NCBI RefSeq assembly: GCF_900107685.1 | Contig: NZ_FNRQ01000005.1 | Span: 124,001-188,000, forward strand | Length of the DNA stretch: 64,000 nucleotides | Origin: Paraburkholderia sartisoli | GTDB taxonomy: Bacteria > Pseudomonadota > Gammaproteobacteria > Burkholderiales > Burkholderiaceae | Direction: 5' to 3' | Shown: positions 53,318-61,997 of the stretch, in pieces | Numbering within the stretch: position 1 is the first letter of the stretch | Layout: each line of letters begins with the position of its first letter | Position numbers and translations under genes: made by a program | The notes under the pieces: model-generated | What the model was told of the DNA's origin: nothing | The model's input: the letters and a program-made list of their open reading frames with translations, nothing else | The model's database searches: none

Positions 53318-55027
53318 GTGACGACCATGAATGAACAAACAAACCACCGTCTGCTGGAAGGCGAATTCGACTACATCGTAATCGGCGCCGGCACGGCAGG
53401 CTGCGTCCTTGCCAACCGCCTGAGCGAAGACAAGGACGTGCAGGTACTGCTAATAGAAGCCGGCGGGAAGGACGACTACCACTGGATTCATGTGCCGGTC
53501 GGCTACCTCTACTGCATCGGCAACCCTCGCACTGACTGGCTCTATAAAACACAGCCGGAACCCGGCCTGAACGGCCGCTCCCTCTCTTATCCACGCGGAC
53601 GCGTGCTAGGCGGAAGCTCGTCGATCAACGGCATGATCTACATGCGCGGCCAGCGCGAAGACTACGACGAATGGGCTCGCGTCACGAACGACCCGTCATG
53701 GGCCTGGCAAAACGTCCTCCCCATCTTCAAACGCAGTGAGGACTATCACGGCGGCGCCAGCGAATCGCACGGCGCAGGCGGCCCGTGGCGCGTCGAAAAA
53801 CAGCGCCTCAAATGGAAGGTGCTCGAAACCTTCGCGCAAGCCGCGCAGCAAACCGGCATTCCGGCCACCGACGACTTCAACCGCGGTGACAACACCGGTG
53901 TCGGCTACTTCGACGTCAACCAGAAACGCGGGATCCGCTGGAATGCCTCGAAAGCGTTCCTCCGCCCCGCAATGCAACGCCCAAACCTCACGGTCATCAC
54001 GGGCGCGCACACGCAACGCCTCGTCTTCGAAGGACGCCGCTGCACGGGCGTCGAATATCGTGGCGACAACACCGACTTCATCGCGAAAGCACGCTGCGAA
54101 GTCGTGCTCAGCTCAGGCGCCGTCAACTCGCCGCAACTGCTCGAACTCTCGGGCATCGGCAACGCCGCGCGTCTGCAAAACCTCGGTATCGAGGTCGTGC
54201 GCGATCTGCCCGGCGTCGGCGAAAACCTTCAGGATCATCTTCAGTTGCGCATGGCCTTCAGGGTCAACGGCGTGCGTACGCTCAACACGGCGTCCGCGCA
54301 CTGGTGGGGCAAACTGATGATCGGCCTGCAATACCTGCTGCTGCAAAGCGGACCGATGTCGATGGCGCCATCGCAACTCGGCGCGTTCGCCAGGTCGGAT
54401 CCCGATGATCGCGCGCTCACGCGCCCCGACCTGGAGTACCACGTGCAGCCACTGTCGCTCGACCGGTTCGGCGAACCGCTGCATCGGTTCAACGCGTTCA
54501 CGGCTTCGGTGTGCCATCTGCGGCCCACGTCGCGCGGCAGCATCCACATCGAATCGAACGATCCGCATGCGGCGCCGCTCATCGCGCCGAACTATCTCTC
54601 CACCGACTACGACCGTCACGTCGCCGCCAACGCGCTGCGACTGACACGCCGTATCGCAGCGGCGCCGGCACTGGCGCGCTATCGCCCCGAAGAAATCCTG
54701 CCAGGCATCCAGTTTCAGACAGAAGAAGAACTGCAACAGGCGGCAGGCCAGGTCGGCACGACGATCTTTCATCCGGTCGGCACCTGCCGCATGGGTGTCG
54801 TCGACGATCCTGGCGCGGTCGTCGACAACCGGCTGCGCGTGATCGGCGTCGACGGTCTGCGTGTCGTCGATGCTTCGGTCATGCCCGGCATCACGTCGGG
54901 CAACACGAACTCGCCGACGCTGATGATCGCGGAGCGCGCAAGCGACATGATCCGCGCCGATCGCCGTGCTCGACTTTCGGGTCTCGAAACAGAGACACAT
55001 CGTCCGCAAACGGTGTCAATTGCATGA
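53318..55027 (+). CDS. GMC-family FAD oxidoreductase (choline/alcohol dehydrogenase-like)
   Basis: Flavoprotein of about 569 residues. The FAD-binding fold is YIVIGAGTAGCVLANRLSE, the GMC signature is YPRGRVLGGSSSINGMIYMRG, and the C-terminal active-site histidine is in FHPVGTCRMG, with NTNSPTLMIAERASDMI closing the FAD domain. Substrates in the family include choline and various alcohols; none can be chosen here. The GTG at 53318 has an AAGGAA site at good spacing, and the ATG at 53327 is an alternative. It precedes the liv operon by 231 bases. Confidence 0.86.
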   Translation: MTTMNEQTNHRLLEGEFDYIVIGAGTAGCVLANRLSEDKDVQVLLIEAGGKDDYHWIHVPVGYLYCIGNPRTDWLYKTQPEPGLNGRSLSYPRGRVLGGSSSINGMIYMRGQREDYDEWARVTNDPSWAWQNVLPIFKRSEDYHGGASESHGAGGPWRVEKQRLKWKVLETFAQAAQQTGIPATDDFNRGDNTGVGYFDVNQKRGIRWNASKAFLRPAMQRPNLTVITGAHTQRLVFEGRRCTGVEYRGDNTDFIAKARCEVVLSSGAVNSPQLLELSGIGNAARLQNLGIEVVRDLPGVGENLQDHLQLRMAFRVNGVRTLNTASAHWWGKLMIGLQYLLLQSGPMSMAPSQLGAFARSDPDDRALTRPDLEYHVQPLSLDRFGEPLHRFNAFTASVCHLRPTSRGSIHIESNDPHAAPLIAPNYLSTDYDRHVAANALRLTRRIAAAPALARYRPEEILPGIQFQTEEELQQAAGQVGTTIFHPVGTCRMGVVDDPGAVVDNRLRVIGVDGLRVVDASVMPGITSGNTNSPTLMIAERASDMIRADRRARLSGLETETHRPQTVSIA

Positions 55028-55258
55028 CATGCACGTAATCGAATGCGGGGTGCGCATAAAACACTAAGTGCAAATCCCGATGAATGCGCTGCATCATTGG
55101 CGAGACAATGGCACCCGTGCTGTGTGGTGCGGCATGGATTACCGTCCGCATTGGTGCACCACGCAAACGGACGACACGAGGGTGTCGTCATAAAACGTCG
55201 CGCGGTTTTCAGGCGCGGAAGATCGTAGCACTTCGCCTCACTCCGTCTGGAAGGGAAC

Positions 55259-56038
55259 ATGATTCTCGGCGACACGATTCTTGAGACGCGCGGATTGACC
55301 AGGGAATTCAAGGGGTTCACCGCCGTGAGCGGCGTGAACCTGCGCGTGCGCCGCGGGTCGATCCACGCGCTCATCGGCCCCAACGGCGCCGGTAAAACCA
55401 CCTGCTTTAACCTGCTGACCAAATTCCTGGAACCGACAGCGGGCCAGATCGTCTTCAACGGCATCGACATCACGCGCGAACGTCCGGCGCAGATCGCGCG
55501 GCGCGGCATCATCCGGTCCTTCCAGATTTCCGCGGTGTTTCCGCATCTGACAGCATCGCAGAACGTTCGCATCGGGTTGCAACGCTCGCTTGGCACCGCC
55601 TTTCATTTCTGGAAGAGCGAACGCTCGCTGCGCGAGCTCGACGATCGCGCGATGGATCTGCTCACGCAGGTGGGCCTCACCGATTTCGCCGACGTGCCGA
55701 CCGTCGAACTCTCGTACGGCCGCAAGCGCGCGCTCGAAATCGCGACGACGCTTTCGATGGAGCCCGAACTCATGCTGCTCGACGAACCGACGCAAGGCAT
55801 GGGCCACGAGGACGTCGACCGCGTGACGGCGCTCATCAAGAAAGTATCGGCGGGACGCACGATCCTGATGGTCGAGCACAACATGAACGTCATCGCCGGC
55901 ATCTCGGACACGATCACGGTCCTGCAACGCGGCGAGGTGCTGGCCGAAGGCAGCTACGCGGACGTGTCGAAGAATCCGCTCGTGATGCAGGCCTACATGG
56001 GTAGCGCGGACGCAGCCCTCGCCGGAGCGCATGCATGA
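55259..56038 (+). CDS. livG: Branched-chain amino acid-type ABC transporter ATPase
   Basis: First gene of a HAAT-type importer operon, 259 residues. Walker A is intact (GPNGAGKTTCFNLL), the signature is LSYGRKRALEIATTL, and Walker B is LMLLDEPTQGMGHED; the LivG-specific C-terminal helices are present. Signature LSYGRKR instead of LSYGQQR is common in this lineage. It overlaps livF as ATGA. The substrate could be a branched-chain amino acid, an amide or another small acid. Confidence 0.88.
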   Translation: MILGDTILETRGLTREFKGFTAVSGVNLRVRRGSIHALIGPNGAGKTTCFNLLTKFLEPTAGQIVFNGIDITRERPAQIARRGIIRSFQISAVFPHLTASQNVRIGLQRSLGTAFHFWKSERSLRELDDRAMDLLTQVGLTDFADVPTVELSYGRKRALEIATTLSMEPELMLLDEPTQGMGHEDVDRVTALIKKVSAGRTILMVEHNMNVIAGISDTITVLQRGEVLAEGSYADVSKNPLVMQAYMGSADAALAGAHA

Positions 56039-56793
56039 ACACCATTGCGGAACGCGAAAGCGCCGAAGTGAGCGGCGCGGCCGGTGCCGTGCCCGCGCTG
56101 GCGATCGCCGGCCTGCAGGCCTGGTATGGCGAGTCCCACATTCTGCACGGCGTGGATCTCACGGTGAGCCGGGGCGAAGTCGTCACGCTGCTCGGCCGCA
56201 ACGGCGCCGGCCGCACGACGACCCTGCGCGCGATCATGGGGCTCACGGGACGTCGCACCGGCTCGATCCAGGTCTCGGGCCGCGAAACCATCGCGATGCC
56301 GACGCACAGGATCGCTCACTGTGGCGTCGGTTATTGCCCGGAAGAGCGCGGCATCTTTTCGAGCCTGTCGTGCGAGGAAAACCTGATGTTGCCGCCGCCC
56401 GTGGGCGACGCGGCGCGCGCGATGTCCATCGACGAGATCTATTCGATGTTCCCGAATCTGCAGGAGCGGCGCCAGAGCCAGGGCACGCGCCTGTCGGGTG
56501 GCGAGCAGCAGATGCTGGCCGTCGCGCGTATTCTGCGTACCGGGGCAAGCCTGCTGCTGCTCGATGAAATCTCGGAAGGTCTCGCGCCGGTCATCGTGCA
56601 GGCGCTCGCGCGCATGATCATGACGCTCAAGTCGCGCGGCTATACGATCGTGATGGTCGAACAGAATTTCCGGTTTGCGGCTCCGCTCGCCGACCGTTTT
56701 TACGTGATGGAACACGGCCATATCGTCGAGCATTTCGGCGCAGGGGAGCTCGAAAGCAAGATGCCGGTTCTACACGATCTGCTCGGGGTGTAA
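56035..56793 (+). CDS. livF: Branched-chain amino acid-type ABC transporter ATPase with Arg in Walker A
   Basis: Second ATPase subunit, 252 residues. The signature LSGGEQQMLAVARIL and Walker B LLLLDEISEGLAP are standard. The Walker A reads GRNGAGRTT, so the phosphate-binding lysine is replaced by arginine at residue 60; the codon is CGC, confirmed in the sequence. LivG next to it keeps its lysine. The start overlaps livG as ATGA and adds about 20 residues before the usual LivF beginning. The pair probably works as an asymmetric ATPase. Confidence 0.88.
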   Translation: MNTIAERESAEVSGAAGAVPALAIAGLQAWYGESHILHGVDLTVSRGEVVTLLGRNGAGRTTTLRAIMGLTGRRTGSIQVSGRETIAMPTHRIAHCGVGYCPEERGIFSSLSCEENLMLPPPVGDAARAMSIDEIYSMFPNLQERRQSQGTRLSGGEQQMLAVARILRTGASLLLLDEISEGLAPVIVQALARMIMTLKSRGYTIVMVEQNFRFAAPLADRFYVMEHGHIVEHFGAGELESKMPVLHDLLGV

Positions 56794-56860
56794 GCGTCGA
56801 CGTAGTGGGAACGCCTGAATGCCTCTGAATAACCACAAGCATGGAAACAAGGAGACACGC

Positions 56861-58069
56861 ATGAAACTGAAGACTCTCGCAGGGCTCGCGGCACTTTGCA
56901 TCGCCAGTACCGCGCTGACGATGGGCACGGCCCAGGCCGCCGCGGGCGACACCGTGAAGATCGGCTTCATCACCGACCTTTCGGGCCTGTACGCGGACAT
57001 CGACGGCCCGGGCGGCCTCGAAGCGATCCGCATGGCAATCGCCGACTTCGGCGGCAAGGTGAACGGCAAGCCGATCGAACTCGTCTACGCCGACCACCAG
57101 AACAAGGCCGACATCGCAGCCTCGCGCGCGCGTGAATGGATCGACCGCGAAGGCGTGAACGCGATCATCGGCGGCACGAACTCGGCGACGGCGCTCTCGA
57201 CCAGCCAGGTCGCGGGCGAAAAGAAGATTCCGTACATCAACATCGGCGCGGGCGCGGACAACCTGACGAACGAGCAATGCACGCCGTACACGGTCCACTA
57301 CGCGTACGACACGATGGCGCTTGCGAAGGGCACGGGTTCCGCCGTGACGAAGCAGGGCGGCAAGACGTGGTTCTTCCTGACGGCTGACTACGCGTTCGGC
57401 AAGGCCCTGGAGAAGAACACGGCGGACGTCGTGAAGGCGAACGGCGGCCAGGTGCTCGGCGAAGTGCGTCATCCGCTGTCGGCGTCGGACTTCTCGTCGT
57501 TCCTGTTGCAGGCGCAAGCGTCGAAGGCGCAGGTGCTCGGCCTCGCGAATGCGGGCGGCGACACGATCAACTCGATCAAGGCCGCGAAGGAATTCGGCAT
57601 CACGAAGACGATGAAGATCGCCGCGCTGCTGGTCTTCCTGACCGATATCCACAGCCTTGGCCTCGAAACCACGCAGGGTCTGCTGGCAACGGACAGCTGG
57701 TACTGGAACATGGACGCGAAGTCGCGTCAGTGGGCGCAACGCTACTTCGCGAAGATGAAGAAGATGCCGACCAGCCTGCAGGCCGCGGACTACTCGGCCG
57801 TCACGACGTATCTGAAGGCCGTGCAGGCAGCCGGCACGACCGACAGCGACAAGGTGATGGATCAGCTTCACAAGATCAAGATCGACGACTTCTACGCGAA
57901 GGGGTACATCCGCCAGGACGGCAGCATGATTCACAACATGTATCTGATGGAAGTGAAGAAGCCGTCTGAATCGAAAGAGCCGTGGGACTACTTCAAGATC
58001 CTCGCGACGATTCCGGGCGACGAAGCTTTCGATACGAAGGCGGAATCGCGCTGCGCGCTGTGGAAGTAA
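56861..58069 (+). CDS. LivK-type periplasmic substrate-binding protein
   Basis: A 402-residue periplasmic binding protein of the Peripla_BP_6 family. A signal peptide ends near AQAA (residue 26), followed by VKIGFITDLSGLYADIDGPGG. Two cysteines (NEQCTPYT and the C-terminal ESRCALWK) could form a disulfide. The GGLEAIRMAIADFGGK region fits binding proteins for aromatic or alkyl compounds as well as amino acids. AAGGAGACA precedes the ATG and could pair with the small RNA at 10.1 kb. It lies between livF and the permease genes. Confidence 0.87.
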   Translation: MKLKTLAGLAALCIASTALTMGTAQAAAGDTVKIGFITDLSGLYADIDGPGGLEAIRMAIADFGGKVNGKPIELVYADHQNKADIAASRAREWIDREGVNAIIGGTNSATALSTSQVAGEKKIPYINIGAGADNLTNEQCTPYTVHYAYDTMALAKGTGSAVTKQGGKTWFFLTADYAFGKALEKNTADVVKANGGQVLGEVRHPLSASDFSSFLLQAQASKAQVLGLANAGGDTINSIKAAKEFGITKTMKIAALLVFLTDIHSLGLETTQGLLATDSWYWNMDAKSRQWAQRYFAKMKKMPTSLQAADYSAVTTYLKAVQAAGTTDSDKVMDQLHKIKIDDFYAKGYIRQDGSMIHNMYLMEVKKPSESKEPWDYFKILATIPGDEAFDTKAESRCALWK

Positions 58070-58117
58070 GCGTCGGCTGACGCGCGCCCGTTTGCGGGCG
58101 GCGGCAGGCGGCATCGT

Positions 58118-58155
58118 CGCACGTTGACCCGCGCAGTTGCGCGGGTCAACGTGCG
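58118..58155 (+). other. Perfect 17-bp stem-loop between the binding-protein and permease genes
   Basis: CGCACGTTGACCCGCGC pairs base for base with GCGCGGGTCAACGTGCG around AGTT. No T run follows. It probably stabilises the upstream message so that more binding protein than permease is made, and may halt part of the transcription. Confidence 0.7.
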
Positions 58156-58221
58156 GACGCCCGACGGCCCACGCGCCGAGTGGTTCGCGCGTCTATCGAT
58201 CTCATCTGGACGACGGGTTTA

Positions 58222-59106
58222 ATGGAAATCTTTGGCATTCCGCTTCCGGCGATGCTGAGCCAGTTGCTGCTCGGACTCGTGAACGGTTCGTTCTACGCGA
58301 TCCTGAGCCTGGGTCTCGCCGTGATCTTTGGCCTTCTCAACGTGATCAACTTCGCGCACGGAGCATTGTTCATGCTCGGCGCCATGATCACGTGGATGGG
58401 CCTCGCCTATTTCGACCTTCCGTACTGGGCGATGCTGGTGGTCGCGCCGCTGGTGGTCGGGCTCTTTGGCATCGTGATCGAGCGCACGATGCTGCGCTGG
58501 CTGTATCGCCTCGATCATCTTTACGGCCTGCTGCTGACGTTCGGGCTCACGCTCGTCGTCGAAGGCGTGTTCCGTTCGATCTACGGATCGTCAGGCCAGC
58601 CTTACGACGTGCCGTCCGCGCTGTCCGGCGCGACCAATCTCGGCTTCATGTTCCTGCCGAACTATCGCGCGTGGGTCGTCGTCGCATCACTCGTCGTGTG
58701 CTTCGCCACGTGGTTCGTCATCGAGAAAACGCGTCTTGGCGCGTATCTGCGCGCCGGCACCGAGAATCCGAAGCTCGTCGAGGCGTTCGGCGTCAACGTG
58801 CCGCGCATGATCACGCTCACCTATGCGTTCGGCGTTGCGCTCGCGGCGTTTGCCGGCGTGCTGGCCGCGCCGGTCATTCAGGTCTCGCCGCTGATGGGGC
58901 AGCCGATGATCATCACGGTGTTCGCCGTCGTCGTGATCGGCGGGATGGGCTCGATCATGGGTTCGATCCTGACCGGCCTGATGCTCGGCGTGATCGAAGG
59001 GCTCACGCGGGTGTTCTATCCGGAAGCGTCGGCGACCGTCGTCTTCGTGATCATGGCGCTCGTGTTGCTGGTGCGTCCCGCGGGTCTTTTCGGCAAGGAA
59101 AAATGA
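58222..59106 (+). CDS. livH: Branched-chain amino acid-type ABC transporter permease
   Basis: Inner-membrane permease of the importer, 294 residues from the ATG at 58222, with about eight hydrophobic segments. The LivH family start is clear (LLLGLVNGSFYAILSLGLAVIFGLLNVINFAHGALFM), and the EAA-like loop region GGMGSIMGSILTGLMLG is near the C-terminus. A GTG at 58180 would add 14 residues. Its stop overlaps the next gene as ATGATG. Confidence 0.88.
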   Translation: MEIFGIPLPAMLSQLLLGLVNGSFYAILSLGLAVIFGLLNVINFAHGALFMLGAMITWMGLAYFDLPYWAMLVVAPLVVGLFGIVIERTMLRWLYRLDHLYGLLLTFGLTLVVEGVFRSIYGSSGQPYDVPSALSGATNLGFMFLPNYRAWVVVASLVVCFATWFVIEKTRLGAYLRAGTENPKLVEAFGVNVPRMITLTYAFGVALAAFAGVLAAPVIQVSPLMGQPMIITVFAVVVIGGMGSIMGSILTGLMLGVIEGLTRVFYPEASATVVFVIMALVLLVRPAGLFGKEK

Positions 59107-60077
59107 TGCAGAGAAAAGCGCTATACGGGCTACTGTTTGTCGCGCTGATCGCCGCGCCGTTCATCGGCGCCTATCCGCTGTTCGTGATGAAGGTGCTGTG
59201 CTTCGCGCTCTTCGCGGCCGCGTTCAACCTGCTGATCGGTTACACGGGGCTGCTGTCGTTCGGGCACGCGATGTTCCTCGCGTCGGCGGGCTACACGATG
59301 GGTTATGGCGTCCAGTCGCTCGGGTTTTCGCCGGAGCTGGGTCTCGTCGCGGGCACTGCGGTGGCGACGCTGCTCGGCCTGATCGTCGGGCTCTTCGCGA
59401 TCCGCCGGCAGGGCATCTACTTCGCGATGGTGACGCTCGCGCTCGCGCAGATGGTCTACTTCGTGTTCCTGCAGGCGCCATTCACGCACGGTGAAGACGG
59501 CCTGCAAGGCGTGCCGCGCGGCAAGCTCTTCGGCATGCTGGATCTTTCGTCGGACCTTGCGCTGTATTACGTCGTGCTCGCGATCATGGTGCTGGCGTTC
59601 CTGCTGATCGTGCGGATCGTGCATTCGCCGTTCGGGCAGGTGCTGGTCGCGATCAAGGAGAACGAGCCGCGTGCGGTTTCGCTCGGCTACGACACGGATC
59701 GCTTCAAGCTGCTCGCGTTCGTGCTGTCCGCGGGGCTCGCGGGGCTTGCCGGGTCGCTGAAGGTGCTCGTGCTCGGCTTCGAGACGCTCGGCGACGCGTA
59801 CTGGACCATGTCCGGTCTCGTGATCCTGATGACGCTCGTCGGCGGCATGGGCACGCTCTTCGGGCCGCTGCTCGGCGCGGCCCTGATTGTCGCGCTCGAG
59901 GACCGGCTGGGCGATATCGGCACCGCACTCGCGAACGCGACCGGCATCGACTGGTTCCGCTCGTTCGGCGAAGCGGTGACGATCGTCACCGGGGTGATCT
60001 TCATCGCATGCGTGCTGGCGTTCCGGCGCGGCATTGTCGGCGAGATCGTGGCGCGGGTGCGGCCACTGCGCGCATGA
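59103..60077 (+). CDS. livM: Branched-chain amino acid-type ABC transporter permease
   Basis: Second permease subunit, 324 residues, overlapping livH by four bases (ATGA); a second ATG follows at once. LivM features are present: FNLLIGYTGLLSFGHAMFLASAGY, GIYFAMVTLALAQMVYF and TLVGGMGTLFGPLLGAALIVALED. It is the last gene of livGFKHM, and 540 bases with an RNA leader follow before the next gene. Confidence 0.88.
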   Translation: MMQRKALYGLLFVALIAAPFIGAYPLFVMKVLCFALFAAAFNLLIGYTGLLSFGHAMFLASAGYTMGYGVQSLGFSPELGLVAGTAVATLLGLIVGLFAIRRQGIYFAMVTLALAQMVYFVFLQAPFTHGEDGLQGVPRGKLFGMLDLSSDLALYYVVLAIMVLAFLLIVRIVHSPFGQVLVAIKENEPRAVSLGYDTDRFKLLAFVLSAGLAGLAGSLKVLVLGFETLGDAYWTMSGLVILMTLVGGMGTLFGPLLGAALIVALEDRLGDIGTALANATGIDWFRSFGEAVTIVTGVIFIACVLAFRRGIVGEIVARVRPLRA

Positions 60078-60222
60078 GCGATCGCGTGACAGCCGGAAAT
60101 GATTCGGTATCCGATATAACCGGCGGCTTCGCGTTCGCGCGACAACGCGCCGAAACATCAACCGGACGCTATAAAACACGCCCCAAATGAGTGCTGCATT
60201 GCACCACTAGGGTAAATGCTAG

Positions 60223-60251
60223 TTGTCCCACGATTCGGGGTTGTTTAATCT
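60223..60251 (+). promoter_or_regulatory. Promoter candidate upstream of the twin livK genes
   Basis: TTGTCC (60223-60228), a 17-base spacer and TAATCT (60246-60251). The palindrome ACTAG-N8-CTAGT at 60206-60223 touches the -35 box and could be an operator. Confidence 0.5.
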
Positions 60252-60257
60252 TCACGC

Positions 60258-60370
60258 AGTTCTGAAGCACCGGCGACACGAAATTTGCAGGTGGAGAACG
60301 AGGAGACATGAGGCACAAAGTGCCCACACGAAAGCGCTGCTGGATTGATATCCAGCAGCGCTTTTTATTT
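60258..60370 (+). ncRNA. Terminated leader RNA or small RNA upstream of livK
   Basis: A short transcript is predicted from the promoter at 60223-60251 to the strong hairpin at 60332-60370. It contains GAGGAGACATG at 60300-60310, a ribosome-binding site joined to a start codon for a 36-codon frame whose coding sequence crosses the terminator. It could be an attenuating leader of the downstream binding-protein gene or an independent small RNA. Confidence 0.45.
60332..60370 (+). terminator. Strong hairpin terminator inside the livK upstream region
   Basis: AAGCGCTGCTGGAT pairs perfectly over 14 bases with ATCCAGCAGCGCTT around TGAT, followed by TTTATTT. It lies about 250 bases before the next gene and about 255 bases after livM. 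Confidence 0.8.
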
Positions 60371-60617
60371 GCCTTTTCAGTCATGCATCGGCTTTATTTC
60401 CGGTTTATCCCGCGCTGAATCCCCACAGCATTTCCTCACGTATTTCTCTTCCGCATTTTTCGCTGGATTATCAACGCCCTGAAGCTGCCAAAACGCTTGC
60501 AGCCGGGCGCGCGCGTCCGCTACACTCGCCATTCGCCGACCATGTGGTCGGTGTAAAAATTCTCGAATTATTGAATCGACGCCAATGCGCGCGGAGATGA
60601 CGGGGTAGAGGAGCGGA

Positions 60618-61784
60618 ATGAAGTCGGCAATGCGATGGATCAGCGCGACATGCGTCGCGGCGGCCGTGTTGGCAGCATGGAGCGGTGGGGCGTCGGCGCA
60701 GGTGAAAATTGGCGTGTCCCTGTCGGCCACGGGCCCGGCGGCTTCGCTGGGCATCCCGGAAAAGAACACGATCGCGTTGCTGCCGAAGGAAGTCGCCGGC
60801 CAGAAGGTCGAATACATCGTGCTGGACGACGCAACGGATTCCACGCTGGCGGTGAAGAATGCCCGCAAGCTCACGAGCGAAGACCATGTAGACGCGATCA
60901 TCGGCTCGACTGTCGTGCCGAACTCGCTGGCCATGATCGACGTCGCGGCTGAAACTACCACGCCGATGATTTCGATGGCCGCCGCGGCCACGATCGTCGA
61001 ACCGATGGATGCGAAGCGCGCGTGGGTCTACAAGACGCCGCAGAACGACATCCTGATGGCGACGGCGATCGCGCAGCACATGGCGAATCATGGCGTGAAG
61101 ACCGTTGCCTTCATCGGCTTTTCGGACGGCTACGGCGAGAGCTGGTTCCGCGAATTCGCGAAGGCCGCGGATCTCGCGAAGATCAAGGTGGTCGCGAACG
61201 AACGCTTTGCGCGCAACGACGCCTCGGTGACCGGCCAGGTGCTGAAGATGATGTCGCAGAACCCGGACGCCGTGCTGATCGCCGGTGCGGGTACACCGGC
61301 TGCGCTGCCGCAAAAAACATTGAAGGAGCGCGGCTACAAGGGCAAGTTCTACCAGACGCACGGCGTCGCGAATAACGACTTCCTGCGCGTGTGCGGCAAG
61401 GATTGCGATGGCACGTATCTGCCGGCGGGTCCGCTGCTGGTGGCTGACCAGCTGCCTGATTCGAACCCCGTGAAGAAATCCGCGCTGACGTACAAACACG
61501 CGTATGAAGCCGCGTATGGCGCGGGTTCGGTGTCGACGTTCGGCGGCCATGCGTGGGACGCCGGCCTGCTCCTGCAACGCGCGATTCCGCTCGCGCTGAA
61601 GAAAGGGCAGCCCGGCACGCCGGCGTTCCGCGACGCGTTGCGCGCGGCGATCGAAAGCACGAAGGACATGCCGGCTTCACATGGCATCTTCAACATGAGC
61701 GCGAGCGATCACGCGGGCCTCGATCAGCGGGCGCGCGTGATGGTCGAGATCGTCGGCGGCAAGTGGAAGCTGGCCACCGACTGA
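60618..61784 (+). CDS. LivK-type periplasmic substrate-binding protein (first of a tandem pair)
   Basis: A 388-residue Peripla_BP_6 protein. The signal peptide ends at ASA (residue 27) and the mature protein starts QVKIGVSLSATGPAASLGIPEKN. Two cysteines in RVCGKDCDG probably form a disulfide. It is strongly similar along its whole length to the next gene product, sharing long runs such as TLKERGYKGK and QTHGVANNDFLRVCGKDC. A GAGGAGCGG site precedes the ATG. It has its own terminator, so it is not simply co-transcribed with its twin. Substrate unknown. Confidence 0.87.
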   Translation: MKSAMRWISATCVAAAVLAAWSGGASAQVKIGVSLSATGPAASLGIPEKNTIALLPKEVAGQKVEYIVLDDATDSTLAVKNARKLTSEDHVDAIIGSTVVPNSLAMIDVAAETTTPMISMAAAATIVEPMDAKRAWVYKTPQNDILMATAIAQHMANHGVKTVAFIGFSDGYGESWFREFAKAADLAKIKVVANERFARNDASVTGQVLKMMSQNPDAVLIAGAGTPAALPQKTLKERGYKGKFYQTHGVANNDFLRVCGKDCDGTYLPAGPLLVADQLPDSNPVKKSALTYKHAYEAAYGAGSVSTFGGHAWDAGLLLQRAIPLALKKGQPGTPAFRDALRAAIESTKDMPASHGIFNMSASDHAGLDQRARVMVEIVGGKWKLATD

Positions 61785-61816
61785 TCCAGGACGAGACAGC
61801 GCATTTGAACCCGGAA

Positions 61817-61849
61817 ACAGGCACGTTCAGTCAGACGTGCCTTTTTTTC
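61817..61849 (+). terminator. Rho-independent terminator between the twin livK genes
   Basis: AGGCACGT pairs with ACGTGCCT over an 8-base loop, followed by seven T. Confidence 0.85.
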
Positions 61850-61997
61850 TGCGTACCGGTTGTGGCAGCGACGCAGAGGCGTTTTATCCCGAACAGGGAA
61901 AACCATGCTATTCACGCCCGAAGCCGAAAACTAGATTCAGAAACCGGCGTAGAAGCCGGATCAAACAACAGGCAACGCACAGCGTTTGGAGACAGCA

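Noticed and set aside
60074..60190. 38-residue frame overlapping the livM stop as ATGA
   Set aside because: The overlap is suggestive but the peptide has no recognisable features, and such overlaps occur by chance in this GC-rich DNA.
60308..60418. 36-residue frame running through the terminator hairpin upstream of livK
   Set aside because: Kept only as a possible leader peptide inside the RNA feature. There is no evidence that it is a functional protein.
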